A stretch of DNA of 64,000 nucleotides from Cherax quadricarinatus (GCF_038502225.1 NW_027196966.1:1-64000), one strand, 5' to 3'. Numbered from the stretch's first letter, positions 25,572 to 35,966 are shown. Notes: generated from the sequence alone by a model not told the origin. Made by a program: numbers and translations.

Positions 25572-28508
25572 ATGGGTTTTTGCAGGAAAACTGTGAAGTC
25601 GCAGGGTAGTAATATGAGTACTAGGAGAACTAGTAATAGGCAAAATGAGGTGGATATTGGAAAGCCAGTGGCACTAATTGACAAGGACAGTAATAGGTTT
25701 AGTGGAATAATAGAAAAAAGCAGGAAGGGTAAAGAGAGAGGAGGGTCATTAAAAGTTTATTACACAAATAGTCGCAGTGCTAGGAATAAGATGGGCGAGT
25801 TGAGACTAGTTGCTAGTGCAGGTAACATAGATGTATTTGCCATTACTGAGACGTGGTTTAATTCAAAAAGTCGGGACATGCCTGCAGAATGTCACATTCA
25901 GGGTTTTAAATTGTTCCAAGTAGATAGAAGTATCGGGAAGGGGGGTGGGGTGGCATTGTATGTCCGAGATCGCTTGAACTGTTGCATAAAAACGGGTATT
26001 AAGTCTGAAGTAACACATACAGAGTCTGTTTGGATAGAATTTTCAGAGGGGCATGAAAAATTAATTTTAGGTGTGATATACCGTCCCCCAAATTTAGATA
26101 GGGACCAGGGGAGACTACTATGGGAGGAAATTGTTAGGGCCACAAGGCACGATAATGTAGTAATTCTAGGAGACTTTAACTTTAGTCATATTGATTGGAA
26201 TTTCTTGACTGGGAATTTAGAATCATACGATTTCTTAGAAGTAGTTCAGGATTGTTTTTTGAAGCAGTTTGTGACAGAACCTACAAGGGGAAATAACCTG
26301 CTTGACTTAGTTCTGGCAAACAATGAATCCCTTGTTAATAATTTAGAAGTTTCAGAGGAACTGGGTGCTAGCGACCACAAATCAATTACATTTAGAATTG
26401 AATGGAAGTATGATAGTAGGGATAACTCAGTAACAGTCCCAGATTTTCGCTTAGCAGATTACGATGGGCTTAGAGAACACTTATCATCTGTTGACTGGGG
26501 TAACGAAGAGAGCTATCAATATGACAGTTTTCTGAACACAATACATGCTGCTCAAAGAACGTTTATCCCTTATAAGGAAATTAGATCAAATAGAAATGAC
26601 CCAAAATGGATGAATAATAGGCTGAAATATCTACTAGGGCATAAGAAAGGAATTTATAGGCGTATCAAAAGAGGCGAGGGTCATCTTATGAATCAGTATA
26701 TTGACATTAAGAGGGACATTAAAAAGGGGATAAGAAAAGCTAAAAGGGACTATGAAATTAAAGTTGCTAGGGATTCTAAAACTAACCCAAAAAGTTTTTT
26801 CCAGGTATATAGAACAAAAGTCAGAGATAAGATAGGTCCCCTTAAAAATAACTATGGGCATCTTACTGACAAAGAGAATGAAATGTGCTCGATTTTAAAT
26901 AATTATTTTCTCTCGGTTTTTACACAGGAAGACACTAATAATATTCCGGTAATTAATTTTTATAGTGGATCAGAAGAAGATAAATTATGTAACATCACAG
27001 TCACTAGTGAAATGGTTGTGAAGCAGATAGACCGACTGAAGCAAAATAAGTCACCGGGTCCTGATGAGGTTTTTTCAAGGGTTCTTAAGGAATGCAAAAT
27101 GGAAGTCTGTGAACCATTAACTAATATTTTTAATTTATCTCTTCAAACAGGTGTAGTGTCTGATATGTGGAAGATGGCTAATGTAATTCCTATTTTTAAA
27201 ACAGGGGACAAGTCGTTACCGTCAAATTACCGCCCAATAAGCCTGACCTCAATTGTAGGCAAATTACTAGAGTCAATTATAGCTGAGATTATAAGAAGCC
27301 ATCTCGATAAGCATAGCTTGATTAATGATACTCAGCATGGATTCACAAGAGGCCGGTCTTGTCTAACTAATTTATTAACTTTCTTCAGTAAAGCTTTTGA
27401 GGCTGTTGACCACGATAAAGAATTTGATATTATTTACTTAGATTTTAGTAAGGCATTTGATAGAGTTCCGCACCAAAGACTGTTGAAGAAAGTAGCAGCT
27501 CATGGCATTGGGGGAAGGGTGCTCTCGTGGATCGAATCATGGCTCACAGACAGGAAGCAGAGAGTGTCCATAAATGGGGTTAAATCCGAGTGGGGATCAG
27601 TAACAAGTGGCGTTCCACAGGGATCAGTCTTGGGCCCGTTGTTGTTTATAATATATATCAATGATCTTGATGAAGGAATTACTAGTGATATGAGCAAATT
27701 CGCCGATGACACGAAGATAGGTAGGATAATTGATTCAAACGTAGATGTTAGGGAACTTCAGGAGGATTTAGACAAACTCTACTCTTGGTCAGAAAAGTGG
27801 CAGATGCAGTTCAATGTAGATAAATGCAAGGTTCTGAAGCTCGGGAGTGTCCATAACCCTAGCACTTATAAGTTAAATAATGTAGAACTTAGCCATACAG
27901 ATTGCGAAAAGGACTTGGGGGTTATGGTAAGCAGCAACCTTAAACCAAGACAGCAATGCCTAAGCGTACGTAATAAGGCAAATAGATTACTGGGATTTAT
28001 ATCAAGAAGTGTAAGCAACAGAAGTCCAGAGGTCATACTGCAGCTTTATACATCATTAGTAAGGCCTCACCTAGATTATGCAGCTCAATTCTGGTCTCCA
28101 TATTACAGAATGGACATAAATTCGTTAGAAAACATTCAGCGTAGGATGACTAAATTAATACATAGCATTAGAAATCTTCCTTATGAAGAAAGATTGAAGA
28201 CTCTTAAGTTACATTCACTTGTTAGACGAAGAATGAGGGGAGACCTGATCGAAGTGTATAAGTGGAAGATAGGTATTAATAAAGGGGATATTAACAAGGT
28301 CTTGAGGATATCTCTCCAAGAGAGAACCCGCAGTAATGGATTTAAATTAGATAAGTTTAGATTTAGAAAGGACATAGGAAAGTATTGGTTTGGAAATAGG
28401 GTAGTTGATGAGTGGAACAGTCTACCTAGTTGGGTTATTGAGGCTAGGACTTTGGGTAGTTTCAAATTTAGGTTGGATAAGTACATGAGTGGGAGGGGTT
28501 GGATTTGA
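25572..28508 (+). CDS. CR1 ORF2: endonuclease/reverse transcriptase (type a, complete)
   Basis: 978-residue pol protein without interruptions. APE-like endonuclease: TNSRSARNK, TETW at 92-95, VIYRPP, GDFN at 200-203, DLVLANN, SDH at 267-269. RT: NYRPISLTSIVGKLLESI, QHGFTRGRSC, YLDFSKAFD with catalytic Asp624, [10 protein letters not shown] from 680, FADD at 710-713 with the catalytic pair. Thumb and conserved C-terminal EWNSLPSWVIEARTLGSFKF. It would nick target DNA and reverse transcribe the element RNA, recognising the short octamer 3' end. The ORF1-ORF2 gap of 14 bp suggests coupled translation. First residues MGFCRKTV differ from copy 1 (MGFGGKTV). Confidence 0.93.
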   Translation: MGFCRKTVKSQGSNMSTRRTSNRQNEVDIGKPVALIDKDSNRFSGIIEKSRKGKERGGSLKVYYTNSRSARNKMGELRLVASAGNIDVFAITETWFNSKSRDMPAECHIQGFKLFQVDRSIGKGGGVALYVRDRLNCCIKTGIKSEVTHTESVWIEFSEGHEKLILGVIYRPPNLDRDQGRLLWEEIVRATRHDNVVILGDFNFSHIDWNFLTGNLESYDFLEVVQDCFLKQFVTEPTRGNNLLDLVLANNESLVNNLEVSEELGASDHKSITFRIEWKYDSRDNSVTVPDFRLADYDGLREHLSSVDWGNEESYQYDSFLNTIHAAQRTFIPYKEIRSNRNDPKWMNNRLKYLLGHKKGIYRRIKRGEGHLMNQYIDIKRDIKKGIRKAKRDYEIKVARDSKTNPKSFFQVYRTKVRDKIGPLKNNYGHLTDKENEMCSILNNYFLSVFTQEDTNNIPVINFYSGSEEDKLCNITVTSEMVVKQIDRLKQNKSPGPDEVFSRVLKECKMEVCEPLTNIFNLSLQTGVVSDMWKMANVIPIFKTGDKSLPSNYRPISLTSIVGKLLESIIAEIIRSHLDKHSLINDTQHGFTRGRSCLTNLLTFFSKAFEAVDHDKEFDIIYLDFSKAFDRVPHQRLLKKVAAHGIGGRVLSWIESWLTDRKQRVSINGVKSEWGSVTSGVPQGSVLGPLLFIIYINDLDEGITSDMSKFADDTKIGRIIDSNVDVRELQEDLDKLYSWSEKWQMQFNVDKCKVLKLGSVHNPSTYKLNNVELSHTDCEKDLGVMVSSNLKPRQQCLSVRNKANRLLGFISRSVSNRSPEVILQLYTSLVRPHLDYAAQFWSPYYRMDINSLENIQRRMTKLIHSIRNLPYEERLKTLKLHSLVRRRMRGDLIEVYKWKIGINKGDINKVLRISLQERTRSNGFKLDKFRFRKDIGKYWFGNRVVDEWNSLPSWVIEARTLGSFKFRLDKYMSGRGWI

Positions 28509-28663
28509 GTGGGACTTGCACATCAGAGCTTATTTCTTGGGTAGCATTGAAAATTGGGTTGGTCAAATGTTTGTTAGTGGGATGAATTGTAAAGGACCTG
28601 CCTAGTATGGGCCAACAGGCCTGCTGCAGTGTTCCTCCTTTCTTATGTTCTTATGTTCTTAAT

Positions 28664-28753
<90 letters not shown>
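28664..28753. repeat. (AT)n microsatellite
   Basis: About 85 bp of AT dinucleotides between the CR1 tail and the RTE-like fragment. Confidence 0.97.
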
Positions 28754-28756
<3 letters not shown>

Positions 28757-29093
28757 GGAGTGAGATTAATAAGTTGAGGAAGCCTAGGGAACAAATGAAT
28801 TTCTTAGTTAAAAATAGGAAAGGAGCGTTATTAAATGAAGAGTTAAAAGTATCGGGAAGATGGAGGGAATATTTTGAGGAATTGTTAAATGTTGATGAAG
28901 ATAGGGAAGCTGTGATTTCGTGTATAGGGCAAGGAGGAATAACATCTTGTAGGAGTTAGGAAGAGCCAGTTGTGAGGCAATGGGTAGAATGAAAGTGGGT
29001 AAAGTAGCTGGGATTGATGGGATGTAGATAGAAATGTTAAAGCAGGTGGGGATATAGTTTTGGAGTGGTTAAGAAAAGATTTTCTTCGGATTT

Positions 29094-29349
29094 TTAACCC
29101 CGGAGGGTTAGCTACCCAGGATTACACAAGAAAGTCAGTGCATCATCGAGGAATCTGTCTTATTTCCATTGTGGTCCTCAATTTTGTTCCCCAGGATGCG
29201 ACCCACACCAGTCCACTAACACCCAGGTACCTATTTGCTGCTAGGTGGACAGGACAGCAGGTGTAAGGAAACGTGTCAAAATGTTTCCACCCCACCGGAA
29301 ATCGAGCCAGGACCCTCCGTGTGTGAAGCGAGAGCTTCAGCCAGCAGGG
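29094..29349 (-). mobile_element. tRNA-derived SINE
   Basis: Read on the minus strand: tRNA-like head with A-box-like TGGCTGAAGCTCTCG and a B-box-like GGCTCGATTTCC, then an unrelated body (ACCTGGGTGTTAGTGGACTG, GGGTCGCATCCTGGGG) to a GGGGTTAAAAAT end. It splits the RTE-like RT between EWLRK and LEFLFNKCMEEG. A fragment of the same SINE lies at 59018-59075. The B box is mutated, so Pol III activity is doubtful. Confidence 0.75.
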
Positions 29350-30061
29350 CACTTGAGTTTTTATTTAATAAATGTATGGAAGAGGGTAAGGTACCTAGGG
29401 ATTGGCAGAGAGCATGCATAGTTCCTTTGTATAAAGGCAAAGGGGACAAAAGAGAGTGCAAAAATTATAGGGGAATAAGTCTGTTGAGTATACCTGGTAA
29501 AGTGTATGGTAGAGTTATTATTGAAAGAATTAGGAGTAAGACGGAGAGTAGGACAGCAGATGAACAAGGAGCCTTTAGGAAAGGTAGGGAGTGTGTGGAC
29601 CAGGTGTTTACAGTGAAACATATAAGTGAACAATATTTGGATAAGGCTAGAGAGTTTTGTGGCATTTATGGATTTGGAAAAGGAATATGATAGGACAGAT
29701 AGGGGGGGAAATGTGGCAGATGTTGCAAATGCATGGAATAGGAGATAGGTTACTGAAAGCGGTGAAAAGTTTTTACGAGGATAGTGAGACTCAAGATAGA
29801 GTATGTAGGAGAGAGGGAGATTATTTCCCAGTAAATGTAGGCCTTAGACAAGGATGTGTGATGTCACCGTGGTTGTTTAATATATTTATAGATGGGGTTG
29901 TAAGAGAAGTAAATGCGAGGGTCTTGGCAAGAGGCGTGGAGTTAAAAGATAAAGAATCACACATAAAGTGGGAGTTGTCACAGTTGCTCTTTGCTGATGA
30001 CACTGTGCTCTTGGAAGATTCTGAATAGAAGGAAGTTAAAAGTGAATATAGGAAAGAGTAA

Positions 30062-30202
30062 CAAAAAAAGACACAATACCGTGACTGGAACGATACACAA
30101 ATAACCCGCACATAAAAGAGAGAAGCTTACGACGACGTTTCGGTCGAACCAAAACGTCGTCGTAAGCTTCTCTCTTTTATGTGCGGGTTATTTGTGTATA
30201 GA
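30062..30202. mobile_element. Palindromic Penelope-type (family E) insertion with 9-bp target-site duplication
   Basis: Inverted repeat with 48-bp arms (30093-30140 / 30152-30199) around GGTCGAACC, plus a short left flank. Flanked by AAAGAGTAA at 30053-30061 and 30203-30211, consistent with a target duplication inside the RTE-like LINE. Arms carry CCGAAACGTCGTCG, the GAAAC half of a hammerhead-like motif. Confidence 0.75.
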
Positions 30203-30340
30203 AAAGAGTAAGGTGATGATAAAAAAAAAAAAAATATAGGTAATGGAAGATTGGATATCAGATTGCTGAACATTAAAATGGTATAAAATACCGACAGATT
30301 GTTAGGTAAGACACATATGCAACAGTTAGGTATCTTTATT

Positions 30341-30379
30341 TCGAAACGTTTCGCCTACACAGTAGGCTTCTTCAGTCGA
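30341..30379 (-). ncRNA. Hammerhead-like motif, family A
   Basis: Complete 39-nt motif on the minus strand, same as 20389-20427. Confidence 0.62.
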
Positions 30380-30688
30380 GTACAGAAAAGTTGATAGAAG
30401 CAGAAGATACTTGAAGACGATGTAATCAGTCCATCACCCTTAAAGTTTTGAGGTGGTCAGTCCCTCAGTCTGGAGAAGAGCATTGTTCCGTTGTCTGAAA
30501 CAATATGAAGTTGAAGTGACAGGATGGAGCCTTTATATAGTGCCAGGAGGTGAGACGTAGGTTGCTTTGGGAGGGCAGGTCCTTCCCAAACCCAGCCGTT
30601 CTCACTAGTAGAGGTCGAAGTTGATGGTCTGTACCAAGATACCCTTGTGTTAGGTAAGACACATATGCAACAGTTAGGTATCTTTATT

Positions 30689-30727
30689 TTGAAACGTTTC
30701 GCCTACACAGTAGGCTTCTTCAGTCGA
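30689..30727 (-). ncRNA. Hammerhead-like motif, family A, stem I variant
   Basis: Minus-strand motif with one substitution that weakens stem I (TCGA opposite TCAA on -). Confidence 0.5.
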
Positions 30728-30957
30728 GTACAGAAAGGTTGATAGAAGCAGAAGATACTTGAAGACGATGTAATCAGTCCATCACCCTTAAAGTTTTGAG
30801 GTGGTCAGTCCCTCACCTCTGGAGAAGAGCATATTGTTTCAGACAACGGAACAATGCTCTTCTCCAGACTGAGGGACTGACCACCTCAAAACTTTAAGGG
30901 TGATGGACTGATTACATCGTCTTCAAGTATCTTCTGCTTCTATCAACTTTTCTGTAC

Positions 30958-30996
30958 TCGACTGAAGAAGCCTACTGTGTAGGCGAAACGTTTCGA
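30958..30996 (+). ncRNA. Hammerhead-like motif, family A
   Basis: Complete plus-strand motif, same as 21458-21496. Confidence 0.62.
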
Positions 30997-31111
30997 AATA
31001 AAGATACCTAACTGTTGCATATGTGTCTTACCTAACAAGTTGTGCAAGAAAGGTATAAAATACCGACAATATGAAAGTTAAGACACATGTGCAACATCTG
31101 GATATCTTTAT

Positions 31112-31148
31112 TGTAGACGTTTCGCCATCCAGTGGCTTTATCAATACA
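31112..31148 (-). ncRNA. Hammerhead-like motif, family B
   Basis: Minus-strand copy of the 37-nt family B motif. Confidence 0.52.
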
Positions 31149-31323
31149 GATTCTAGGACATAATAGGAAGACAGTAGAACTATATACAAAAGATGAGGTA
31201 ATCAGTCCCTCGGCCTTGGAGTTAGTGTTCACAGCATCGTGGTGGAGGAGAGTCTGGAGCAAAGGCAAGAAGACTGGCGCTTTTGTATATAGTTCTACTG
31301 TCTTCCTATTATGTCCTAGAATC

Positions 31324-31360
31324 TGTATTGATAAAGCCACTGGATGGCGAAACGTCTACA
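31324..31360 (+). ncRNA. Hammerhead-like motif, family B (reference copy)
   Basis: Stem I TGTA (31324-31327) / TACA (31357-31360); core TTGATAAA; stem II GCCA/TGGC, loop CTGGA; GAA; ACGT; C at 31356 giving a GUC-type cleavage triplet. Predicted cleavage between 31356 and 31357. Confidence 0.55.
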
Positions 31361-31742
31361 ATAAAGATATCCAGATGTTGCACATGTGTCTTAACTTTCA
31401 TATTGTCGGTATTTTATACCTTTCTTGCACAACTTGTCAGACACTGCAACATCATGGAATCTTGGTTCAGAGGACATCTACAAGACCTTCTTCACGGCTG
31501 CTGCAACTAACCCATCTCTTTGGGAAGGACCTACTTCCACTGGGGAATCCCGCCTACCAGTGACTATGCCCTCGTCTGCTGCCCGTCCCTATCCACTGAC
31601 GCCTATATAACCGCCAGTCTTCTTGCCTTTGCTCCAGATTCTCCTCCACCACGATGCTGTGAACACTAACTCCAAGGCCGAGGGACTGATTACCTCATCT
31701 TTTGTATATAGTTCTACTGTCTTCCTATTATGTCCTAGAATC

Positions 31743-31779
31743 TGTATTGATAAAGCCACTGGATGGCGAAACGTCTACA
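31743..31779 (+). ncRNA. Hammerhead-like motif, family B
   Basis: Second plus-strand copy, 419 bp after the first. Confidence 0.55.
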
Positions 31780-31821
31780 ATAAAGATATCCAGATGTTGC
31801 ACATGTGTCTTAACTTTCATA

Positions 31822-32015
31822 CTGCCATCACATAGTCTCTCCTGTTATACTACACAAAGCACAGAGAGTGAAAACTGAAACAACCTGCCTCATTCCAGTT
31901 TATATTTGTCCAACCTATTTTTATGTTACCCAAGTAATAGCTTTTATATCCTTTTACTCATGTACGAATTAATTGCTTTTGTCACTATCACTACTACTAC
32001 TACTACTACCACTAG
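31822..32015 (+). mobile_element. Penelope-like element 3' UTR
   Basis: From CTGCCATCACATAGTC onward it matches the 3' UTR after the GIY-YIG ORF at 16455-16650, including the (TAC)n-like end. This physically links family B repeats with that Penelope element. Confidence 0.8.
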
Positions 32016-32190
32016 TGAACATCGAAATGGTACCTCACTAGTATTCACCTCACTCTGAGCCTTTATATACCCTCTGTGTCCATGTATTGTTTGTAATGGC
32101 TTGATAAAGCTCCTGGAGAGCGAAACGTTGCTACAATAAATGTCACATTAGTTGCACTTGTGTCCTTTTACTTTACATATTGTCGGTAAT
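32016..32190 (+). mobile_element. Penelope-type terminal repeat, family C
   Basis: Short unit starting GAACATCGAAATGGTACC with a TATA-like TTTATATAC near 32062 and a hammerhead-like motif at 32097-32133. It ends GTTGCACTTGTGTCC, parallel to the GTTGCA...TGTGTCTTA ends of A and B. Confidence 0.7.
32097..32133 (+). ncRNA. Hammerhead-like motif, family C
   Basis: Stem I TGGC/GCTA (one G-U), core TTGATAAA, stem II GCTC/GAGC with loop CTGGA, GAA, ACGT, T. Confidence 0.55.
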
Positions 32191-32204
32191 TCCACCAACT
32201 TTAT

Positions 32205-32818
<614 letters not shown>

Positions 32819-32872
32819 GCAACCACGAACAAGTGGTATGTAAGTGTTACGATAATTCTTATGTCATTCATC

Positions 32873-34313
32873 ACTTTGATAATACTACCATGTTAGTAAC
32901 TTTGATAATACTACCATGTTAGTAACATTGATAATACTACCATGTTAGTAACTTTGATAATACTACCATGCTAGTAACTTTAATAATACTACCATGCTAG
33001 TAACTTTGATAATACTACCATGTTAGTAACTTTAATAATACTACCATGTTACTAACTTTGATAATACTACCATGTTAGTAACTTTGATAATACTACCATG
33101 TTAGTAACTTTGATAATACTACCATGTTAGTAACTTTAATAATACTACCATGTTACTAACTTTGATAATACTACCATGTTAGTAACTTTGATAATACTAC
33201 CATGTTAGTAACTTTGATAATACTACCATGTTAGTAACTTTGATAATACTACCATGTTAGTAACTTTGATAATACTACCATGTTAGTAACTTTAATAATA
33301 CTACCATGTTAGTAACTTTGATAATACTACCATGTTAGTAACTTTGATAATACTACCATGTTAGTAACTTTAATAATACTACCATGCTAGTAACTTTAAT
33401 AATACTACCATGTTACTAACTTTGATAATACTACCATGCTAGTAACTTTAATAATACTACCATGCTAGTAACTTTGATAATACTACCATGTTAGTAACTT
33501 TAATAATACTACCATGTTACTAACTTTGATAATACTACCATGTTAGTAACTTTGATAATACTACCATGTTAGTAACTTTGATAATACTACCATGTTAGTA
33601 ACTTTAATAATACTACCATGTTACTAACTTTGATAATACTACCATGTTAGTAACTTTAATAATACTACTATGCTAGTAACTTTGATAATACTACCATGTT
33701 AGTAACTTTAATAATACTACCATGTTACTAACTTTGATAATACTACCATGCTAGTAACTTTGATAATACTACCATGCTAGTAACTTTGATAATACTACCA
33801 TGCTAGTAACTTTGATAATACTACCATGCTAGTAACTTCGATAATACTACCATGCTAGTAACTTTGATAATACTACAATGCTAGTAACTTTGATAATACT
33901 ACCATGCTAGTAACTTTAATAATACTACCATGCTAGTAACTTTGATAATACTACCATGCTAGTAACTTTAATAATACTACCATGTTACTAACTTTGATAA
34001 TACTACCATGCTAGTAACTTCGATAATACTACCATGCTAGTAACTTTGATAATACTACCATGTTAGTAACTTCGATAATACTACCATGTTAGTAACTTTG
34101 ATAATGCTACTATGCAAGTAACTTCGATAATACTACCATGCTAGTAACTTTGATAATACTACCATGCTAGTAACTTCGATAATACTACCATGTTAGTAAC
34201 TTTGATAATGCTACTATGCAAGTAACTTCGATAATACTACCATGCTAGTAACTTTGATAATACTACCATGCTAGTAACTTCGATAATACTACCATGCTAG
34301 TAACTTCGTTATT
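32873..34313. repeat. Minisatellite, 26-bp unit
   Basis: About 55 copies of TTGATAATACTACCATGTTAG plus TAACT. Variants at four or five positions (T/C in ATGTTAG/ATGCTAG, TTTGAT/TTTAAT/TTCGAT) form local blocks. Preceded (32816-32872) by a SINE-edge sequence GCAACCACGAACAAGTGG also seen near 35270. Confidence 0.95.
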
Positions 34314-35030
34314 AGCTAAAACGAAGCTACTGGATCATTGTACTATCATCATATTCATCCTTCATCATATGTTGGTGTGTAAGTGTTCATAATTATCACG
34401 TTGAAGAGTATAACAGTTTGTGACGTCACAAGTTGGCGTCATAAGTACATCAGACGACCCGACGTGACCTGTGGTTCACCAGGGTTTGTCTGAACAATGT
34501 CTCTCTTGTCTGCACCGAGAAATCTTCTATACTCTGGTACTTGTACTTAACCTACACGGGTGTCTAAGAAAGCAGATGTATTCATTTTTGTTCGAGACTC
34601 AGTCTACAGTGTCTACCTAAATCACACGAGCAAGAATATGCGCAGTATATTATGTCTTAGCAAAGTCTCTCTTAAGTGATACCAGATCTGTGATAGAGTA
34701 ACATGTATATTGTAATGCTTTTCTTATTTTTCACTAAAACAGATTATGATTATTATGTGTAAGTAAGGTCATGTATTACTTAAAACGTCAAGAAACCCAA
34801 ACAGTGTATAATTAGATCATAGATATATTATACTTAACTAAAGATAAGTATTAATATTTCAATTAAATCAAAAAGTTTCGGTCAAGTTTTGGTTTCCTGG
34901 TGTTAACGATGTAATTGAAAGAAAAAATCGAGGGAAGTTAATTTATATAAATAATATTACGAATAAGGGAAAATCGACTTTTTCCAGGGAGAAAATATTC
35001 TTCTCTTGTTACTAGCAAAAACAGTAATAC
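34314..35030. other. AT-rich unique sequence, no gene seen
   Basis: About 700 bp without a recognisable coding motif, RNA gene or repeat structure. Confidence 0.6.
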
Positions 35031-35039
35031 AGTTCTCCT

Positions 35040-35284
35040 GCTCGTAATAGTAAGCAATAATACACTGCAGATAGCCGGAGGATTGAACCCGTACTGTTTT
35101 AGCCCGCCTCGTGGGAAACGAGTCAAAATTTAAGACGGTCTAAACCAATCGTACAAACATGAGCCTAGCGAACTAGGCTTGCTTCATGTTGCGAGAACAT
35201 ACGATGGTGTGGTAACCTCAGAGCTAATTTCATTCTACTCCCAGTTTGATGTACCAGCCTCTACAAGCAACCACGAAGAAGTGG
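35040..35284 (-). mobile_element. tRNA-derived SINE (second family), interrupted
   Basis: Read on -, a B-box-like GGGTTCAATCCTCC follows CCACGAGGCGGGCTAAAAC. Related to the copies at 35483 and 35712. Its outer end (CAACCACGAAGAAGTGG) is split by the family A insertion at 35285-35482. Confidence 0.65.
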
Positions 35285-35482
35285 AACAATGGAACAATGC
35301 TCTTCTCCAGACTGAGGGACTGACCACCTCAAAACTTTAAGGGTGATGGACTGATTACATCGTCTTCAAGTCTCTTCTGCTTCTATCAACTTTTCTGTAC
35401 TCGACTGAAGAAGCCTACTGTGTAGGCGAAACGTTTCGAAATAAAGATACCTAACTGTTGCATATGTGTCTTACCTAACAAC
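35285..35482 (+). mobile_element. Solo family A insertion with 9-bp target-site duplication
   Basis: 198 bp of the 3' half of a family A unit (AACAATGCTCTTCTCCAGAC to CTTACCTAACA) between direct repeats AAGAAGTGG at 35276-35284 and 35483-35491. Contains one hammerhead-like motif at 35401-35439. Confidence 0.8.
35401..35439 (+). ncRNA. Hammerhead-like motif, family A
   Basis: Identical to 21458-21496, in an isolated insertion. Confidence 0.62.
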
Positions 35483-35711
35483 AAGAAGTGGTATGTAAGC
35501 AATAACACACAGCGGCTAGCCAGGGGATCGAACCCATGTTGATTTAGCCCACCTCGTGGGAAGCAAGTCTCTGGCTAACCGCAGTGTTATTGCTTAAATA
35601 CCACTTGTCTGTGGTTACAAAAATGTGTGTACTGCTTGTGGAGGCTGACTACACCATCGTATGTCCTCGCAACATGAACCAAGCCTAGTTCACTAGGTTC
35701 ATGTCCTTAGT
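35483..35711 (-). mobile_element. tRNA-derived SINE (second family)
   Basis: Read on -: A-box-like GGTTAGCCAGAGACTTG, then CCCACGAGGTGGGCTAAATC and B-box-like GGGTTCGATCCCC. The body includes CGTATGTCCTCGCAACATGAA (on +) shared with 35190-35210. Confidence 0.7.
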
Positions 35712-35840
35712 AGGATTGCATGATCCAGTGGTTAAGAGCGTCGGAAGTTTTAAACATGCTTCCCACCAGGCGGGCTAAAACACAGGTTCGATCCTCCGGC
35801 TAAATTCAGTGTTTTTATTGCTTAAATATCGTTTGTTTAT
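35712..35840 (+). mobile_element. tRNA-derived SINE (second family), plus strand
   Basis: A-box-like CCAGTGGTTAAGAGC near 35731 and B-box-like AGGTTCGATCCTCC near 35786, separated by about 45 bp, then GTGTTTTTATTGCTTAAATA. Confidence 0.7.
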
Positions 35841-35966
35841 CCAGGATTCTCACCCTTTTTGCGTGCAGACTCTTTACAGTGTTTCTTACCTCCAGTACAA
35901 GAAGGTGAAGAGTTGATCGTTATTCATGATTGATATAATATGCTCTACTTGTTTTTTAACTTATTA

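Larger units (their letters stand above)
24656..28662 (+). mobile_element. CR1-type LINE, copy 3: apparently complete, mosaic of type b ORF1 and type a ORF2
   Basis: About 4.0 kb with leader, both ORFs open, 3' UTR and TTCTTATG-repeat end (28640-28661) followed by (AT)n. ORF1 is nearly identical to copy 2 (type b) while ORF2 and 3' UTR are nearly identical to copy 1 (type a); the switch falls at the start of ORF2. This is the only copy in the window with both ORFs intact and native ends, so the best candidate for recent mobility. Confidence 0.92.
28754..30267 (+). pseudogene. RTE-like LINE reverse transcriptase, part 1, interrupted by a SINE and a palindrome
   Basis: Decayed RT of yet another LINE. 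Frames show RWREYFEELLNVDED, then after the SINE CMEEGKVPRDWQRACIVPLY, KNYRGISLLSIPGKVYGRVI, FRKGRECVDQVFTVKHI, VGLRQGCVMSPWLFNIFIDG and LLFADDTVLLEDSE. Those motifs fit the RTE-type group (clade inferred). The first catalytic block reads GFGKGI in one frame and MDLEKEYD in another because of a frameshift near 29665. Stops occur at 28957, 29023 and 30026. It continues at 32200 after about 1.9 kb of later insertions. Confidence 0.78.
30268..31038. mobile_element. Family A terminal repeats, inverted pair
   Basis: Minus-strand unit 30268-30650, second partial minus unit to about 30830, then a plus-strand partial 30831-31038. Hammerhead-like motifs at 30341-30379 (-), 30689-30727 (-, stem I changed to TTGA/TCGA) and 30958-30996 (+). 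Confidence 0.85.
31039..31821. mobile_element. Family B terminal repeats: inverted partial unit then tandem plus-strand units (419-bp period)
   Basis: A minus-strand partial unit (31039-31282) faces a plus-strand partial (31283-31420), followed by a further plus unit to 31821. The motif start TGTATTGATAAAG recurs at 31324 and 31743, a 419-bp period. A TATA-like CTATATAAC lies near 31604. The last unit runs straight into the Penelope 3' UTR. Confidence 0.85.

Noticed and set aside
32873..34313. CRISPR-like array of regularly spaced repeats
   Set aside because: Units are head-to-tail without unique spacers, and the context is eukaryotic; it is a minisatellite.
35712..35840. Possible tRNA gene at the A/B boxes
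   Set aside because: Stems do not pair as a cloverleaf, and related copies with tails at 35040 and 35483 indicate a SINE.
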